Shown one piece after another: positions 20,151 to 29,540 of a stretch of 40,914 nucleotides of DNA. The stretch comes from Mycoplasmataceae bacterium. GTDB lineage: Bacteria > Bacillota_I > Bacilli_A > Mycoplasmatales > Mycoplasmoidaceae. The first letter of the stretch is position 1; every line of letters starts with the position of its first letter. Location: assembly GCA_031259945.1 (NCBI GenBank), contig JAIRKU010000024.1, positions 1-40,914 of the forward strand. The letters run 5' to 3'. A program made the position numbers and the translations under genes. The notes under the pieces are model-generated. The model did not search any database. It saw nothing but the letters and a program-made list of their open reading frames with translations, and was not told where the DNA came from.

Positions 20151-20158
20151 AGTATACT
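20151..20158. promoter_or_regulatory. Palindromic AGTATACT, candidate shared -10 element
   Basis: The octamer contains TATACT on both strands: 20153-20158 for the hydrogenase operon and 20156-20151 for the hydrolase gene. The distance to the two starts (30 and 11 bases) fits a ribosome-site leader on one side (AGGAG at 20174-20178) and a short leader on the other. Confidence 0.4.
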
Positions 20159-20188
20159 TAAGCAATTTTACATAGGAGTTCTAACATA

Positions 20189-20695
20189 ATGAACCAAACT
20201 GAAAATGAATCCTTATCTTGTAATGCATGTAAGACAAATGATGTGTTTGATGAATTTACTGGAATTGTAAAGTCAATTCAAGCAAAAAACGGTACCAAAT
20301 TAATGGCTCTACAAGAAGCCCAAATTAAATTTGGTTACCTAGATAAAGACGCAATGAATATTATTGCTAGGGTTTTTCAAACGACTACGAGTGAGATATA
20401 TTCCATTGCATCTTTTTATGCGCAATTTAAGTTTGTGAAACAAGGTAAATACCGTATTTCGCTTTGTTTAGGGACAGCTTGTTATGTTAGAGGTGCAGCT
20501 AATATTCAAAGGAAACTAGAAGAAGTATTGCAACTTAAAATGGGTGAAACATCTAAAGATGGCAAATTTACATTAGGTAGTGCACGTTGTGTTGGTTGTT
20601 GCGGTTTAGCTCCAGTAATGTTAATTAATGAAAAGGTTTACCCAGCCGTTAAACCTGATCAAGTACCTAACATTATTAATGAATATAAAGAATAA
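20189..20695 (+). CDS. hydC: [FeFe]-hydrogenase HydC / NuoE-like [2Fe-2S] subunit
   Basis: A 168-residue thioredoxin-like ferredoxin subunit of the trimeric hydrogenase, homologous to NuoE. The cluster ligands are clear: C93 and C98 in CLGTAC, C134 and C138 in CVGCCG, spaced as in the family. It passes electrons between the flavin subunit and the catalytic subunit in the cytoplasm. The N-terminus has an extra pair C11/C14 (SCNACK), which is not part of the normal cluster. AGGAG precedes the ATG and hydB follows after 11 bases with its own AAGGA. With hydB and hydA it forms a complete HydABC set, so assignment to respiratory complex I is unlikely: no membrane subunits are present. Confidence 0.93.
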   Translation: MNQTENESLSCNACKTNDVFDEFTGIVKSIQAKNGTKLMALQEAQIKFGYLDKDAMNIIARVFQTTTSEIYSIASFYAQFKFVKQGKYRISLCLGTACYVRGAANIQRKLEEVLQLKMGETSKDGKFTLGSARCVGCCGLAPVMLINEKVYPAVKPDQVPNIINEYKE

Positions 20696-20706
20696 GGAAT
20701 TTAACG

Positions 20707-22587
20707 ATGAGTAAAATTACTATAGAAAAATTAAATGAGATTAAAGATGAATTTAAAAAGAATATTGATCAACGTAAAATTCATCAAGAAGCTAGTTATC
20801 AAGGTAAATTTCAAGTATTAGTTTGTGCTTCGACTGGTTGTATTTCTAACAAATCGTTATTAGTGTTAGAACGATTTGTAAAAAAAGTAAAAGAAGTAGG
20901 CTTACAAGATCAAGTTGATGTAGTTCAAACTGGTTGTCATGGATTATGCGAAATGGGTCCGGTGGTAATCGTATACCCTCAAGGTGCTTTTTATGCAAAA
21001 GTAACTGTAGATGATGTTGATCAAATTGTGGAACAACATTTCAAAAATAATCAAATCGTAAAAGAAAAATTATTTTGAGAATCATTTCAGAATGATAAAT
21101 TAGTGCCGTTAAATCAGACGGGGTTTTATAAAAAACAAATTCGTATCGCTTTAAGAAATTCGGGCCTTATTAATCCTGAACGAATTGAAGAATATATTGG
21201 TACTGATGGATATCAAGCCTTATGAAAAGCTTTAAACATGAGTCGTGAAGAAGTAATAAAAATTGTAAAAGATTCTGGTTTAAGAGGACGTGGTGGCGGG
21301 GGTTTCTCCACTGGTACTAAATGAGAACTAGCTTACAAAGCTATTGGTAAAAAGAAATATGTTTGCTGCAATGGTGATGAAGGTGACCCAGGCGCTTTTA
21401 TGGATCGTTCCATATTAGAAGCTGACCCACATTCTATTATAGAAGCTATGGCAATTGCCGCTTATGCTATTGGTGCTGATGAGGGCTATATTTATGTGCG
21501 TGCTGAGTATCCGGTAGCGGTAAAAAGATTAGAAATAGCTATCAAACAAGCTAACAAAATGGGTTTATTAGGACGTAATATTTTTGGTAAGAATTTTAAT
21601 TTTAAATTAACCATTCGTCTTGGCAGTGGTGCCTTTGTTTGTGGCGAGGAAACTGCTTTAATGACTTCAGTCGAAGGTAATCGTGGTGAGCCTAGACCAA
21701 GACCGCCATATCCCGCCAATGAAGGTCTATATAAATGTCCTACGATTTTAAATAACGTAGAGACATATGCTAATATTACACAAATCATTAATAGAGGCGC
21801 AGCTTGATTTAGTTCTATCGGTACTGCTAAATCAAAAGGTACAAAAGTGTTTGCCTTAGGTGGTAAAATTAAAAATACTGGTTTGATTGAAGTACCAATG
21901 GGCATTACCTTAAAAGAAATTATTTATGAAATTGGTGGCGGAATACTTAACAACGGTAAATTTAAAGCAGCACAAACTGGTGGTCCTAGTGGGGGTTGCA
22001 TCCCTAACGAATTAATTGATATTCAAATTGATTATGATAATTTATTATCAATTGGTTCGATGATGGGCTCAGGCGGATTAATCGTTATGGATGAATCTTC
22101 TTGTATGGTAGATATTTGTAAATTTTATATGGAATTCTGTGCTGACGAGTCTTGTGGTAAATGTGTACCATGCCGTATTGGTAATAAACGTTTATTAGAA
22201 ATATTGACAGATATTACAGATGGTAAAGGCAAAGCAGGAGACATTGAAAGACTAGAATCATTATGTCAACACATTAAAACTACATCATTATGCGGCTTAG
22301 GTCAGACGGCGCCTAATCCTATTCTTTCAACCATTCGTTACTTTAGATCAGAATATGATGCTCACGTTTTAGAACATCGTTGTCCTGCCGGTGTATGTAG
22401 TAAATTACTACAATACCGCATTATTCCTGATATTTGTAAGAAGTGTTCGTTATGTTCGCGTGTTTGCCCTGTAATTGCTATTAGTGGTGAAATAGGTAAA
22501 ACACCTTATGTAATTGATCAAAGTAAGTGTATCAAGTGTGGCGCGTGCATGGGTGCATGTAAATTCAAGGCAATTGAAAGGAAATAA
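20707..22587 (+). CDS. hydB: [FeFe]-hydrogenase HydB / NuoF-like FMN and NAD(H) subunit
   Basis: A 626-residue flavoprotein of the NuoF family in its hydrogenase form. Domains in order: an N-terminal thioredoxin-like [2Fe-2S] domain (C40, C45, C77, C81); the FMN/NAD domain with [16 protein letters not shown] near 192-207 and [10 protein letters not shown] near 220; an SLBB domain; the helical [4Fe-4S] domain with SCGKCVPCR near 483-491 and a fourth Cys in SLCGLG; and a C-terminal two-cluster ferredoxin ([12 protein letters not shown] and [11 protein letters not shown]). This N- and C-terminal extension is what distinguishes HydB from complex I NuoF. It oxidises NADH and is the presumed site of electron bifurcation with ferredoxin. 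Four Trp residues are encoded by TGA, which would split the gene under the standard code. Confidence 0.95.
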
Positions 22588-22598
22588 AAGGAGAACTT

Positions 22599-24341
22599 AT
22601 GGAAAAGAAAATAAATTTAAAAATCGATGGTATTTCAGTTAGCGTTCCTAGTGGTTCGACTATTTTAGATGCAGCCAATGTTGCCAATGTCCGTATCCCT
22701 ACTTTATGTTATTTAAGAAAAATTAATGCGATAGGGGCTTGTCGTATTTGTTTAGTAGAAGTTAAAAATATACGTCCATTAGTAGCCGCTTGTGTTTATC
22801 CTGCTAGTGAAGGCATGGAAGTATTAACACACACTGATAGAGTCAATAAAGCTCGTAAAATTAATTTAGAATTAATTTTATCAGCCCATGTTAAAAATTG
22901 CTTATCATGTGCTAAATCCATGAATTGTGAATTACAGAAACTTTCTTTAGAATATGGTTGTAATGAAAATCATTTTAAAGGTGCAATGCCAAAACGAACA
23001 GTAGATAATTCTTCGCCATGTTTGATTCGAGATTCACAAAAATGTATTTTATGTAAGCGTTGTAAAGCGGCTTGTTATGAAACGCAAACAGTAAAAGTTA
23101 TTGCTGTAAATAATCGTGGGTTTGAAAGTTATTTAGGTTGTGCTTATGATGCAGAAATGAATGACACTGCTTGCGTCAGTTGTGGCCAGTGTACTTTAGT
23201 TTGTCCTACTGGAGCATTGATGGTAAAAAGTGATGTCGATAAAGTATTGAATGCTTTAAGTAATCCTGAATTAACTGTTGTAGTGGCTCCAGCCCCATCC
23301 GTACGTGTGGGCATTGCTGAAGAATTTGGCGAACCAGTCGGTACAAATGCTGAAGGTAGGTTAGTTACTGCCTTACGTATGTTAGGCTTTAATAAGGTAT
23401 TTGACATTGATTTTGCTGCAGACTTAACCATTATGGAAGAAGCTAATGAATTGGTAGAACGAATCCAAAATAAAGGTTTATTACCAATGATGACTTCATG
23501 TTCGCCGGGTTGAGTTAATTTTTTAACAGCTTATTATCCTGAAATGATACCGCATCTATCAAGTGCTAAATCACCACAAGGGATGTTTGGCGCCACTGTT
23601 AAAACTTATTGGGTTGAGAAAAATAAATTAGATCCAGCCAAAGTTTTTGTAACAACAATTATGCCTTGTACAGCTAAGAAACACGAAATTCTTCGTAAGA
23701 AAGATATGCATGATAACACACCAGATATTGATGCGGTATTAACTGTAAGAGAACTTGGCTTATTATTAAAACGTCAAGGTATTAATTTTACTAAATTATC
23801 CAACGGAACTTTCGATGATCCTTTAGGAGAATCTACTGGCGCCGGTGTTATCTTTGGTGTAACTGGTGGTGTTATGGAAGCGGCTTTAAGAACGGCTGCT
23901 GACACACTAACTGGTAAATCTTTGGATAGTGTTGATTATAAAAAAGTGCGAGGTACTAAAGGTATCAAGGAAGCGACTGTCGACATTAACGGCATGAAAA
24001 TTAACGTTTGTGCCGCAAGTGGATTAGCTAATGCTCGTCGCGTATTAGAAGATGTAAAAAGTGGTAAGAAACAATATCACTTTATCGAAATCATGGCTTG
24101 TCCTGGAGGCTGCGTCAATGGTGGCGGTATGCCAATTCACAATCCCAATGAGATATCTTTTGAAGAACGTGCTAAAGCTCGTGCTAAATCTATTTATAAA
24201 GAAGACGAACGTAAAACCATTCGTAAATCTCATGAAAACACCCAAATTATTCAACTGTATAAAGAATACTTTGGTAAGCCCGGTAGTCATAAAGCTCACG
24301 AAGTATTACATACCACTCACGATAAACGTAGATTTATATAA
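22599..24341 (+). CDS. hydA: [FeFe]-hydrogenase catalytic subunit HydA
   Basis: A 580-residue catalytic subunit of the trimeric, M3-type [FeFe]-hydrogenase. N-terminal [2Fe-2S] domain C37/C48/C51/C65; His-Cys3 cluster H97/C101/C104/C110; two [4Fe-4S] clusters (C149/C152/C155/C159 with C192, C195, C198, C202); then the H-cluster domain with P1 TSCSPGW (299-305), P2 MPCTAKKHE (C357) and P3 EIMACPGGCVNGGGMP (C501 and C505). All H-cluster motifs are intact, so the protein should reduce protons to H2, or oxidise H2, once matured. P1 has Ser where many hydrogenases have a second Cys. Trp305 of P1 is a TGA codon (23511-23513), showing the gene is adapted to this genetic code. AAAGGAG precedes the ATG. 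No maturase genes (hydE, hydF, hydG) are in the window. Confidence 0.96.
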
Positions 24342-24351
24342 CAATTTTAAT

Positions 24352-24357
24352 TATAAT
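24352..24357 (+). promoter_or_regulatory. Putative -10 box for the tsf operon
   Basis: TATAAT between hydA and tsf, 51 bases before the tsf ATG; the leader then contains AGGAG (24383-24387) and AAGGA (24396-24400). Confidence 0.4.
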
Positions 24358-24408
24358 TACATGCTCTAATTCGTGAATAAAATAGGAGCATATGTAAGGA
24401 TGTAATTT

Positions 24409-25290
24409 ATGGCAAATATGGATTTGATTAAGAAACTTCGTGGTATGACTCAAGCGGGAGTTATGGATGCTAAAAAAGCACTAGAAGAAAACGATGATGA
24501 TTTAGATAAAGCTGCACAATGATTAAGAGAAAAAGGTATTGTTAAAGCTGCTAAAAAAGCATCGGCTGTCGCGACAGAAGGAACTGTGAAAGTTATGATT
24601 CGTGGTGATAAGGCTTTATTAATTGAGATTAATTCTCAAACTGACTTTGTTGCAATGAGTGATAAATTTATTGAATTATCCAATGAAATTACTCAAGCTA
24701 TTTTTGATGCCAATACTACTACATTAAATGAAGCCTTAAAAGCAAAGACTACTAGCGGAATGACTGTTGAGGAAGTTTGCACAGAATTCACGGCTCGTAT
24801 TGGTGAAAAAACAGCTGTACGACGTTTTGAAATCATTAATAAAAAATCTGATGAAGTGTTTGCTCACTATGTTCATAACAATAATAAAATTGGTGTTCTT
24901 TTAGTTTTAACGAATGGTTCAAGCGAAACAGCTGGTCATGATGTAGCTATGCATGCAGCTGCAATGAATCCTAAGTTCTTAAATCAAAATGATGTTGACC
25001 AAGCTTGATTAGCTAACGAAACTAAAATTTTAAAAGAACAAACTATTGCTGAAGGTAAACCAGCTGATAAAGCTGAAATGATTGTAAAAGGACGTGTTAA
25101 AAAAATGTTGGCAGAAGTTTGTTTATTAGATCAACAATTTTTTAAAGACCCCACTAAATCAATTCAAGATTTTCTTAAATCTAACCATTCAACTGCTATT
25201 AAATATATCCGTTATGAAGTTGGCGAAGGAATTGAGAAAAAAGTAAATGATTTTGCTGCTGAAGTAGCTGCTCAAATGAAAATTAACTAA
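24409..25290 (+). CDS. tsf: Elongation factor Ts
   Basis: Nucleotide exchange factor for EF-Tu, 293 residues. The N-terminal UBA-like region has LIKKLRGMTQAGVMDAKKAL and the core begins with LIEINSQTDFVAMS, the family's TDFVA EF-Tu contact; HDVAMHAAAMNPKFL and the C-terminal AEVCLLDQQFFKDP also match. Two TGA-encoded Trp residues join three pieces. AAGGA stands nine bases before the ATG. rpsB, its usual partner, is not upstream; the hydrogenase operon is there instead. Its TAA and the pyrH ATG share one base. Confidence 0.96.
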
Positions 25291-26012
25291 TGGCTAAGGA
25301 ACGAATTATTTTAAAAATATCAGGAGCGGCTTTAAAGGAAAGTAAGAATGCTCATATCTTATCTTCGCTTAAATTGCAAAGTATCGCTACCCAAATTAAA
25401 ATCATCCATCAAAAATATGATATAGGTATTGTTGTAGGAGCTGGCAATATCTGGCGTGGCGGTACAAGTGATTTAAAACTTTATCGTGAAGAACAAGCAC
25501 ACTATATGGGCATGGTTGCTACTATTATTAACTCAGTAGCGTTAAAAGAAGCTTTACTAAAAAATGGCATTAAAGCTGAAGTACATTCTTTATTATCTTG
25601 TCCCAAAGTAGCTATTAATTATCATAAAGCAACTGCTAATAAAGCTTTAGACCAACATAAAGTTATTATTTTAGCCGGCGGTACTGGTAAACCATTTTTT
25701 AGTACGGATACTGGTGCTGCTAAGGATGCAATAGAATTAAATGCCCAATATATATTAATGGGTAAAGATGGTGTGGATGGTGTTTATTCGGATGATCCCA
25801 AACAAAATAAAAATGTCATTCGTTATTCACGTTTGACTTTTAAAACAGCTATTGATAAGAAATTAAAAGTAATGGATTTAAGTGCCATGAAATTATGTCA
25901 AAAAAATAACATAACTTTAGTTGTGTTTAACATGTTACGTAAAAACGCTATAACAAATGCAATAAATCGTAAAATACCAATTACAATTATTTCGAATATA
26001 GAAGGACCATAA
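25290..26012 (+). CDS. pyrH: Uridylate kinase (UMP kinase)
   Basis: Phosphorylates UMP to UDP in the cytoplasm. The 240-residue protein has the amino-acid-kinase fold: N-terminal ILKISGAALKE, GAGNIWRGG for the phosphate loop, AGGTGKPFFSTDTGAA for the UMP site, and MGKDGVDGVYSDDP near residue 160. The length is that of bacterial PyrH. Translation is coupled to tsf by a TAATG overlap, and frr begins five bases after its stop, with the frr ribosome site GAAGGA inside the end of pyrH. Confidence 0.96.
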   Translation: MAKERIILKISGAALKESKNAHILSSLKLQSIATQIKIIHQKYDIGIVVGAGNIWRGGTSDLKLYREEQAHYMGMVATIINSVALKEALLKNGIKAEVHSLLSCPKVAINYHKATANKALDQHKVIILAGGTGKPFFSTDTGAAKDAIELNAQYILMGKDGVDGVYSDDPKQNKNVIRYSRLTFKTAIDKKLKVMDLSAMKLCQKNNITLVVFNMLRKNAITNAINRKIPITIISNIEGP

Positions 26013-26017
26013 AAAAT

Positions 26018-26575
26018 ATGATACAGTGAAAGAATTTAGAAGAGGAATTTAAACTAGAAGCCGATGAAGTGATTGATTGATTAAACAATGAATATTTATA
26101 CATTCGTAGTGGTAGAGTAAGTTTAAATATTTTAGATGTCGTAAAGGTTGAAGCATATGGTGAAATGATGTCATTAAATCAGATTGCAAACTTACAAATT
26201 GTGGATGCTCGTCAAATTTTAATTAAACCATATGATCGCACACAATTACACGATATAGCTAAAGCTATTACTACAAGTCAATTAAATGTTAATCCACAAG
26301 TTAATGCCGATAATATTCGTATTATTTTCCCAAGTCAAACTGAAGAAAATCGTAAACAAAATGTCAAAAAAGCCAAGGAAATTTTAGAAATTGCTAAAAC
26401 TAAAATACGTAATGTTCGGAAAAATGTTCAAGATGAATATAAAAAAGCTAAGGATACTGTAAGTGAAGATTTAATTCATTATTTCGAAGATGAATTAAAT
26501 AAAATTACTAAAATCTACAACGATAAACTTTTAAACATTTATTCTCATAAAGAGCAAGAATTGATGCGGATTTAA
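26018..26575 (+). CDS. frr: Ribosome recycling factor
   Basis: Splits post-termination ribosomes together with EF-G. The full protein has 185 residues, the usual length, once the TGA Trp codons near the start are read. The N-terminal helix has LYIRSGRVSLNILDVVKVEAYG (seen as LYIRSGR and VKVEAYG), matching the R-x-GR...L...V-x-x-YG core; IKPYDRTQLHDIAKAI and the C-terminal YKKAKDTVSEDL match domains I and II. ATG 26018 has GAAGGA upstream. It lies between pyrH and uppS as in many Firmicutes. Confidence 0.95.
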
Positions 26576-26577
26576 GA

Positions 26578-27252
26578 ATGTCTAATCAAAAACCTAGGCA
26601 CGTTGCCATTATTATGGACGGTAATGGACGTTGAGCTCAAAAACAAAATAAAATGAGAATTTTTGGTCATCAAAAAGGTGCTGCAGTGATCAATGAAATC
26701 GTCAAAGCATCACTTAAAGAAAATATTAAAATTTTATCTTTATTTGCTTTTAGTTGTGAAAATTGAAATCGTTCTAAGGCTGAAGTTAATTTTCTATTAA
26801 AATTGTTAAATAAAAAACTAAGTCGTGAAACAATCAAATTTTTAATGGAAAATAATGTTAGATTCAAATGAATTGGATTTACTAAAAAAATACCGAAACG
26901 AATAATAACGAAGTTATTGTTAATTGAATCATCTACTAAAAATAATAGTAAATTGACATTAAATCTATGTTTCAACTATGGTGGACAGCAAGATATTTTA
27001 AATGCTGCTATTAAATTTAAAAAAGTAAAACATGGAAATTTTGAAAAATTTTTATTAACGGAAAATTTACCACCAGTGGATTTGTTAATACGAACAAGCG
27101 GCGAACAACGAATAAGTAATTTTTTCTTGTGACAATTGGCATATGCTGAAATTCTTTTTGAACACACATTGTGACCAGACTATAATTCCAAAATCTTTAG
27201 AAAAAATATATTAGAATTTACTGGTAGACAACGAAGGTTTGGCAATATTTAA
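26578..27252 (+). CDS. uppS: Undecaprenyl (or shorter-chain) diphosphate synthase
   Basis: Cis-prenyltransferase, 224 residues, that condenses isopentenyl diphosphate into a polyprenyl carrier. Motifs: IIMDGNGRWA at the start (catalytic Asp), FSCENWNRSKAEV, and RTSGEQRISNFFLWQLAYAE. The Trp in GRWA, ENW and LWQ are TGA or context-conserved, strong evidence for code 4. In a wall-less cell the product probably serves as lipid carrier for surface glycans or other uses; the glycosyltransferase cluster at 14089-18837 offers one possible use. It starts two bases after frr and shares TAATG with cdsA. Confidence 0.95.
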
Positions 27253-28388
27253 TGTTGATAAATAAACTTGACCAGAATGTGAAGAAAACAATGAATATCA
27301 GAGTACGCTCTGGTGTTTTAATGGCAGTTTATGGTTTAATTTTAATATACATATTTTCATTAACTGATAAAACATCTGATGGTTGAGCTTCATATTTGCC
27401 GGCAGATATTCATAATTACATATCATTTAGTTTTGCGATTTTTAGCGTATTAAGTGTTAGTTGAATTATTATTTTTGCGGCAAAAGAATTACATTATTGT
27501 TTTATTAACAACAATAGTAAAAAACAAATTATTTTTTTAGCAATAAGTATGTTATTAATTCAATTGGTACCAACATTAATTTGAATGATACCAAATTACT
27601 TTGATATTCCAATGCATGATAAGCAACCTTTAATTTGATTTTTATGTTTCTTTATTAGTGGGATTGTAATTGCTTTAATTTGTTTACCCATCTATATAAA
27701 AATGGTTAAAGGTGGCAAAAAAAATAATAAGTTTAATTTAATTGTATTTCCACTTACTGCAATAGGAATAGCTGTTGCCTTTGGTTGCATATATTATTTA
27801 TGTATCGTGCGCTATTGAGGGACGACGATTATTATTTTATTATCAGTCTGTGGTTGCGACATGATGGCTTATTTCACAGGTGTATTGTTTGCTAAACATA
27901 AGCTTGCTCCAGTTATTTCTCCTAAAAAAAGTTGAGAGGGAGCGATTTTGGGATCAATCATCACAGCCTCTTTGGCTGTTTTATTCATATATTTATCGAC
28001 TTTTATTCATCATGGTGATTTTACTTCAAAAGACATTCCTTACAATTTTTTCGGTATACAGTTTTTAAGCGCTGTTGATTGATATAAGGGGCCGGTTTGA
28101 TGGATATTAGTTGTGGTATTAGCGATGCTCTTAACTTTTTTTACAATTGTTGGTGATTTAATATTTAGCTTAATAAAACGACGTAACAATATAAAAGATT
28201 TTGGTAGGTCTATTCCGGGGCACGGAGGGTATTTAGATCGAATCGATTCGTTTGTAGTGGTTGTTTTCACTTTTACTGTTGTTATGTTTTTAACGTCGTT
28301 GGTTACAGCTATTTATAACAATATTAAATGGCACGATTTTCAAGGATTTAGAACAATATTTCCATGTTGAAACTGACTTAGTAATTAA
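27252..28388 (+). CDS. cdsA: Phosphatidate cytidylyltransferase (CDP-diacylglycerol synthase)
   Basis: Integral membrane enzyme making CDP-diacylglycerol from phosphatidate and CTP. The 378-residue protein has about eight hydrophobic segments. The C-terminal signature is complete: SLIKRRNNIKDFG followed by IPGHGGYLDRIDS, and PKKSWEGAILG upstream is also conserved. The gene contains many TGA Trp codons. A long poorly conserved N-terminal region and the loop around residues 255-285 are longer than in E. coli CdsA. It overlaps uppS by one base and dxr follows after three bases, giving the classic uppS-cdsA-dxr order. Confidence 0.94.
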
Positions 28389-28391
28389 ATC

Positions 28392-29468
28392 ATGCGAGTA
28401 TTGGTATTAGGTGCAACCGGAAGTATTGGGCAACAAACTATTGAAGTTATTAAAAAATTAAAATATCAATTAGTTGGTATTAGTTTTTACAAAAATTCTA
28501 AACTTGCATCCGAAATTAATGTTCATTATAAATATTCGCCACTTGACACAAACTTATCTAATGTTAAAAATTATGATGAATTAATTAAAAAAACAAAACC
28601 AGATATTGTTGTTAATGCAATTGTTGGTTTTGCCGGTTTAGATGCAACAATAGTCACAATTCAGAACAAAAAGACGCTATGTTTATCAAATAAAGAATCT
28701 TTAGTGGTTGCGGGGAGGTTTATAACTCAATTAGCTAAAGAAAACAGTACAAAGATTTATCCGATTGATAGCGAACATACTGCTTTGTTTCAAATTTTGT
28801 CGCAAAATAAAGGTTTTCTGTTTAAAAAATTATACATAACAGCTAGTGGTGGACCATTTTATAAATATTCTCAAAAACAATTAGAAAAAGTTACCTATAA
28901 ACAAGCTATTAATCATCCTGTTTGAAAAATGGGGGCAAAAATTTCTGTAGATTCTGCTACTTTAGTTAATAAATGCTTTGAAATTATTGAAGCCTATTGA
29001 TATTTTCATACAACTAAAATTGAAGCATTATATCATCCAACATCATTCATTCATGCAATTGTAAAATATCAGTTTAAAACTCTAATGTTTGGGTGTAAGC
29101 CAGATATGCGCACATCAATCATGCAATCTCTAACTTTATTTAAAAATTCTTCCCCCTATGTTTTACCATTGAAGCAAAAATATATTTTAGAAAAAATAAA
29201 TCGAAATAAATGAATTCCAATGAAATGAGCACATGTAGCGATTAAAAATCCTAAAAGTTCGCTGCCAATTATCATTAATGCAGCAAATGAAGAAGCGATT
29301 CATCTATTTGCTAAGAACTTAATTAGCTTTCCAACCATCATTAAAATAATCCAAAAATGTATAAAAAAATTTAGTGTATTTCAGGTTACAAAAATAGAAG
29401 ATGTTTATGCGATGGACTATAAAATAAGGGAATATATTCACTCTATCAAAATATTAAAACAACATTAA
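28392..29468 (+). CDS. dxr: 1-deoxy-D-xylulose 5-phosphate reductoisomerase
   Basis: Second enzyme of the MEP isoprenoid pathway, converting DXP to MEP with NADPH. The 358-residue protein has the N-terminal nucleotide motif LGATGSIGQQT, the LSNKESLVVAG segment, metal and substrate residues in PIDSEHTALFQ, the flexible-loop region ASGGPF, and HPVWKMGAKISVDSATLVNK, in which W is a TGA codon. The C-terminal domain with NAANEEAIHLF is present. It is last in the tsf-to-dxr unit. Only some mollicutes keep the MEP route; upstream supplier UppS is encoded two genes earlier, so the pathway and its consumer are linked. Confidence 0.95.
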
Positions 29469-29483
29469 AAATAGCGGAATATA

Positions 29484-29529
29484 TTGACATATTTTAATCA
29501 AAAATATACTTATCATTTTTTCATATAAT
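29484..29529 (+). promoter_or_regulatory. Putative polC promoter region
   Basis: TTGACA at 29484-29489 with TATACT at 29505-29510 (spacing 15), and a separate TATAAT at 29524-29529, eleven bases before the polC ATG. Either could serve; no Shine-Dalgarno sequence precedes the ATG. Confidence 0.4.
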
Positions 29530-29540
29530 ACCTTAACTTT

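Noticed and set aside
21492-21905. Minus-strand ORF antisense to hydB; similar shadows at 5615-5965, 7505-7780, 11753-11947 and 23144-23431
   Set aside because: They lie within strongly recognisable genes on the other strand, lack ribosome sites and show no protein-like motifs.
20189-22587. NuoE and NuoF of respiratory complex I
   Set aside because: The downstream gene has all [FeFe]-hydrogenase H-cluster motifs, the flavin subunit has the extra ferredoxin domains of HydB, and no membrane subunits are present.
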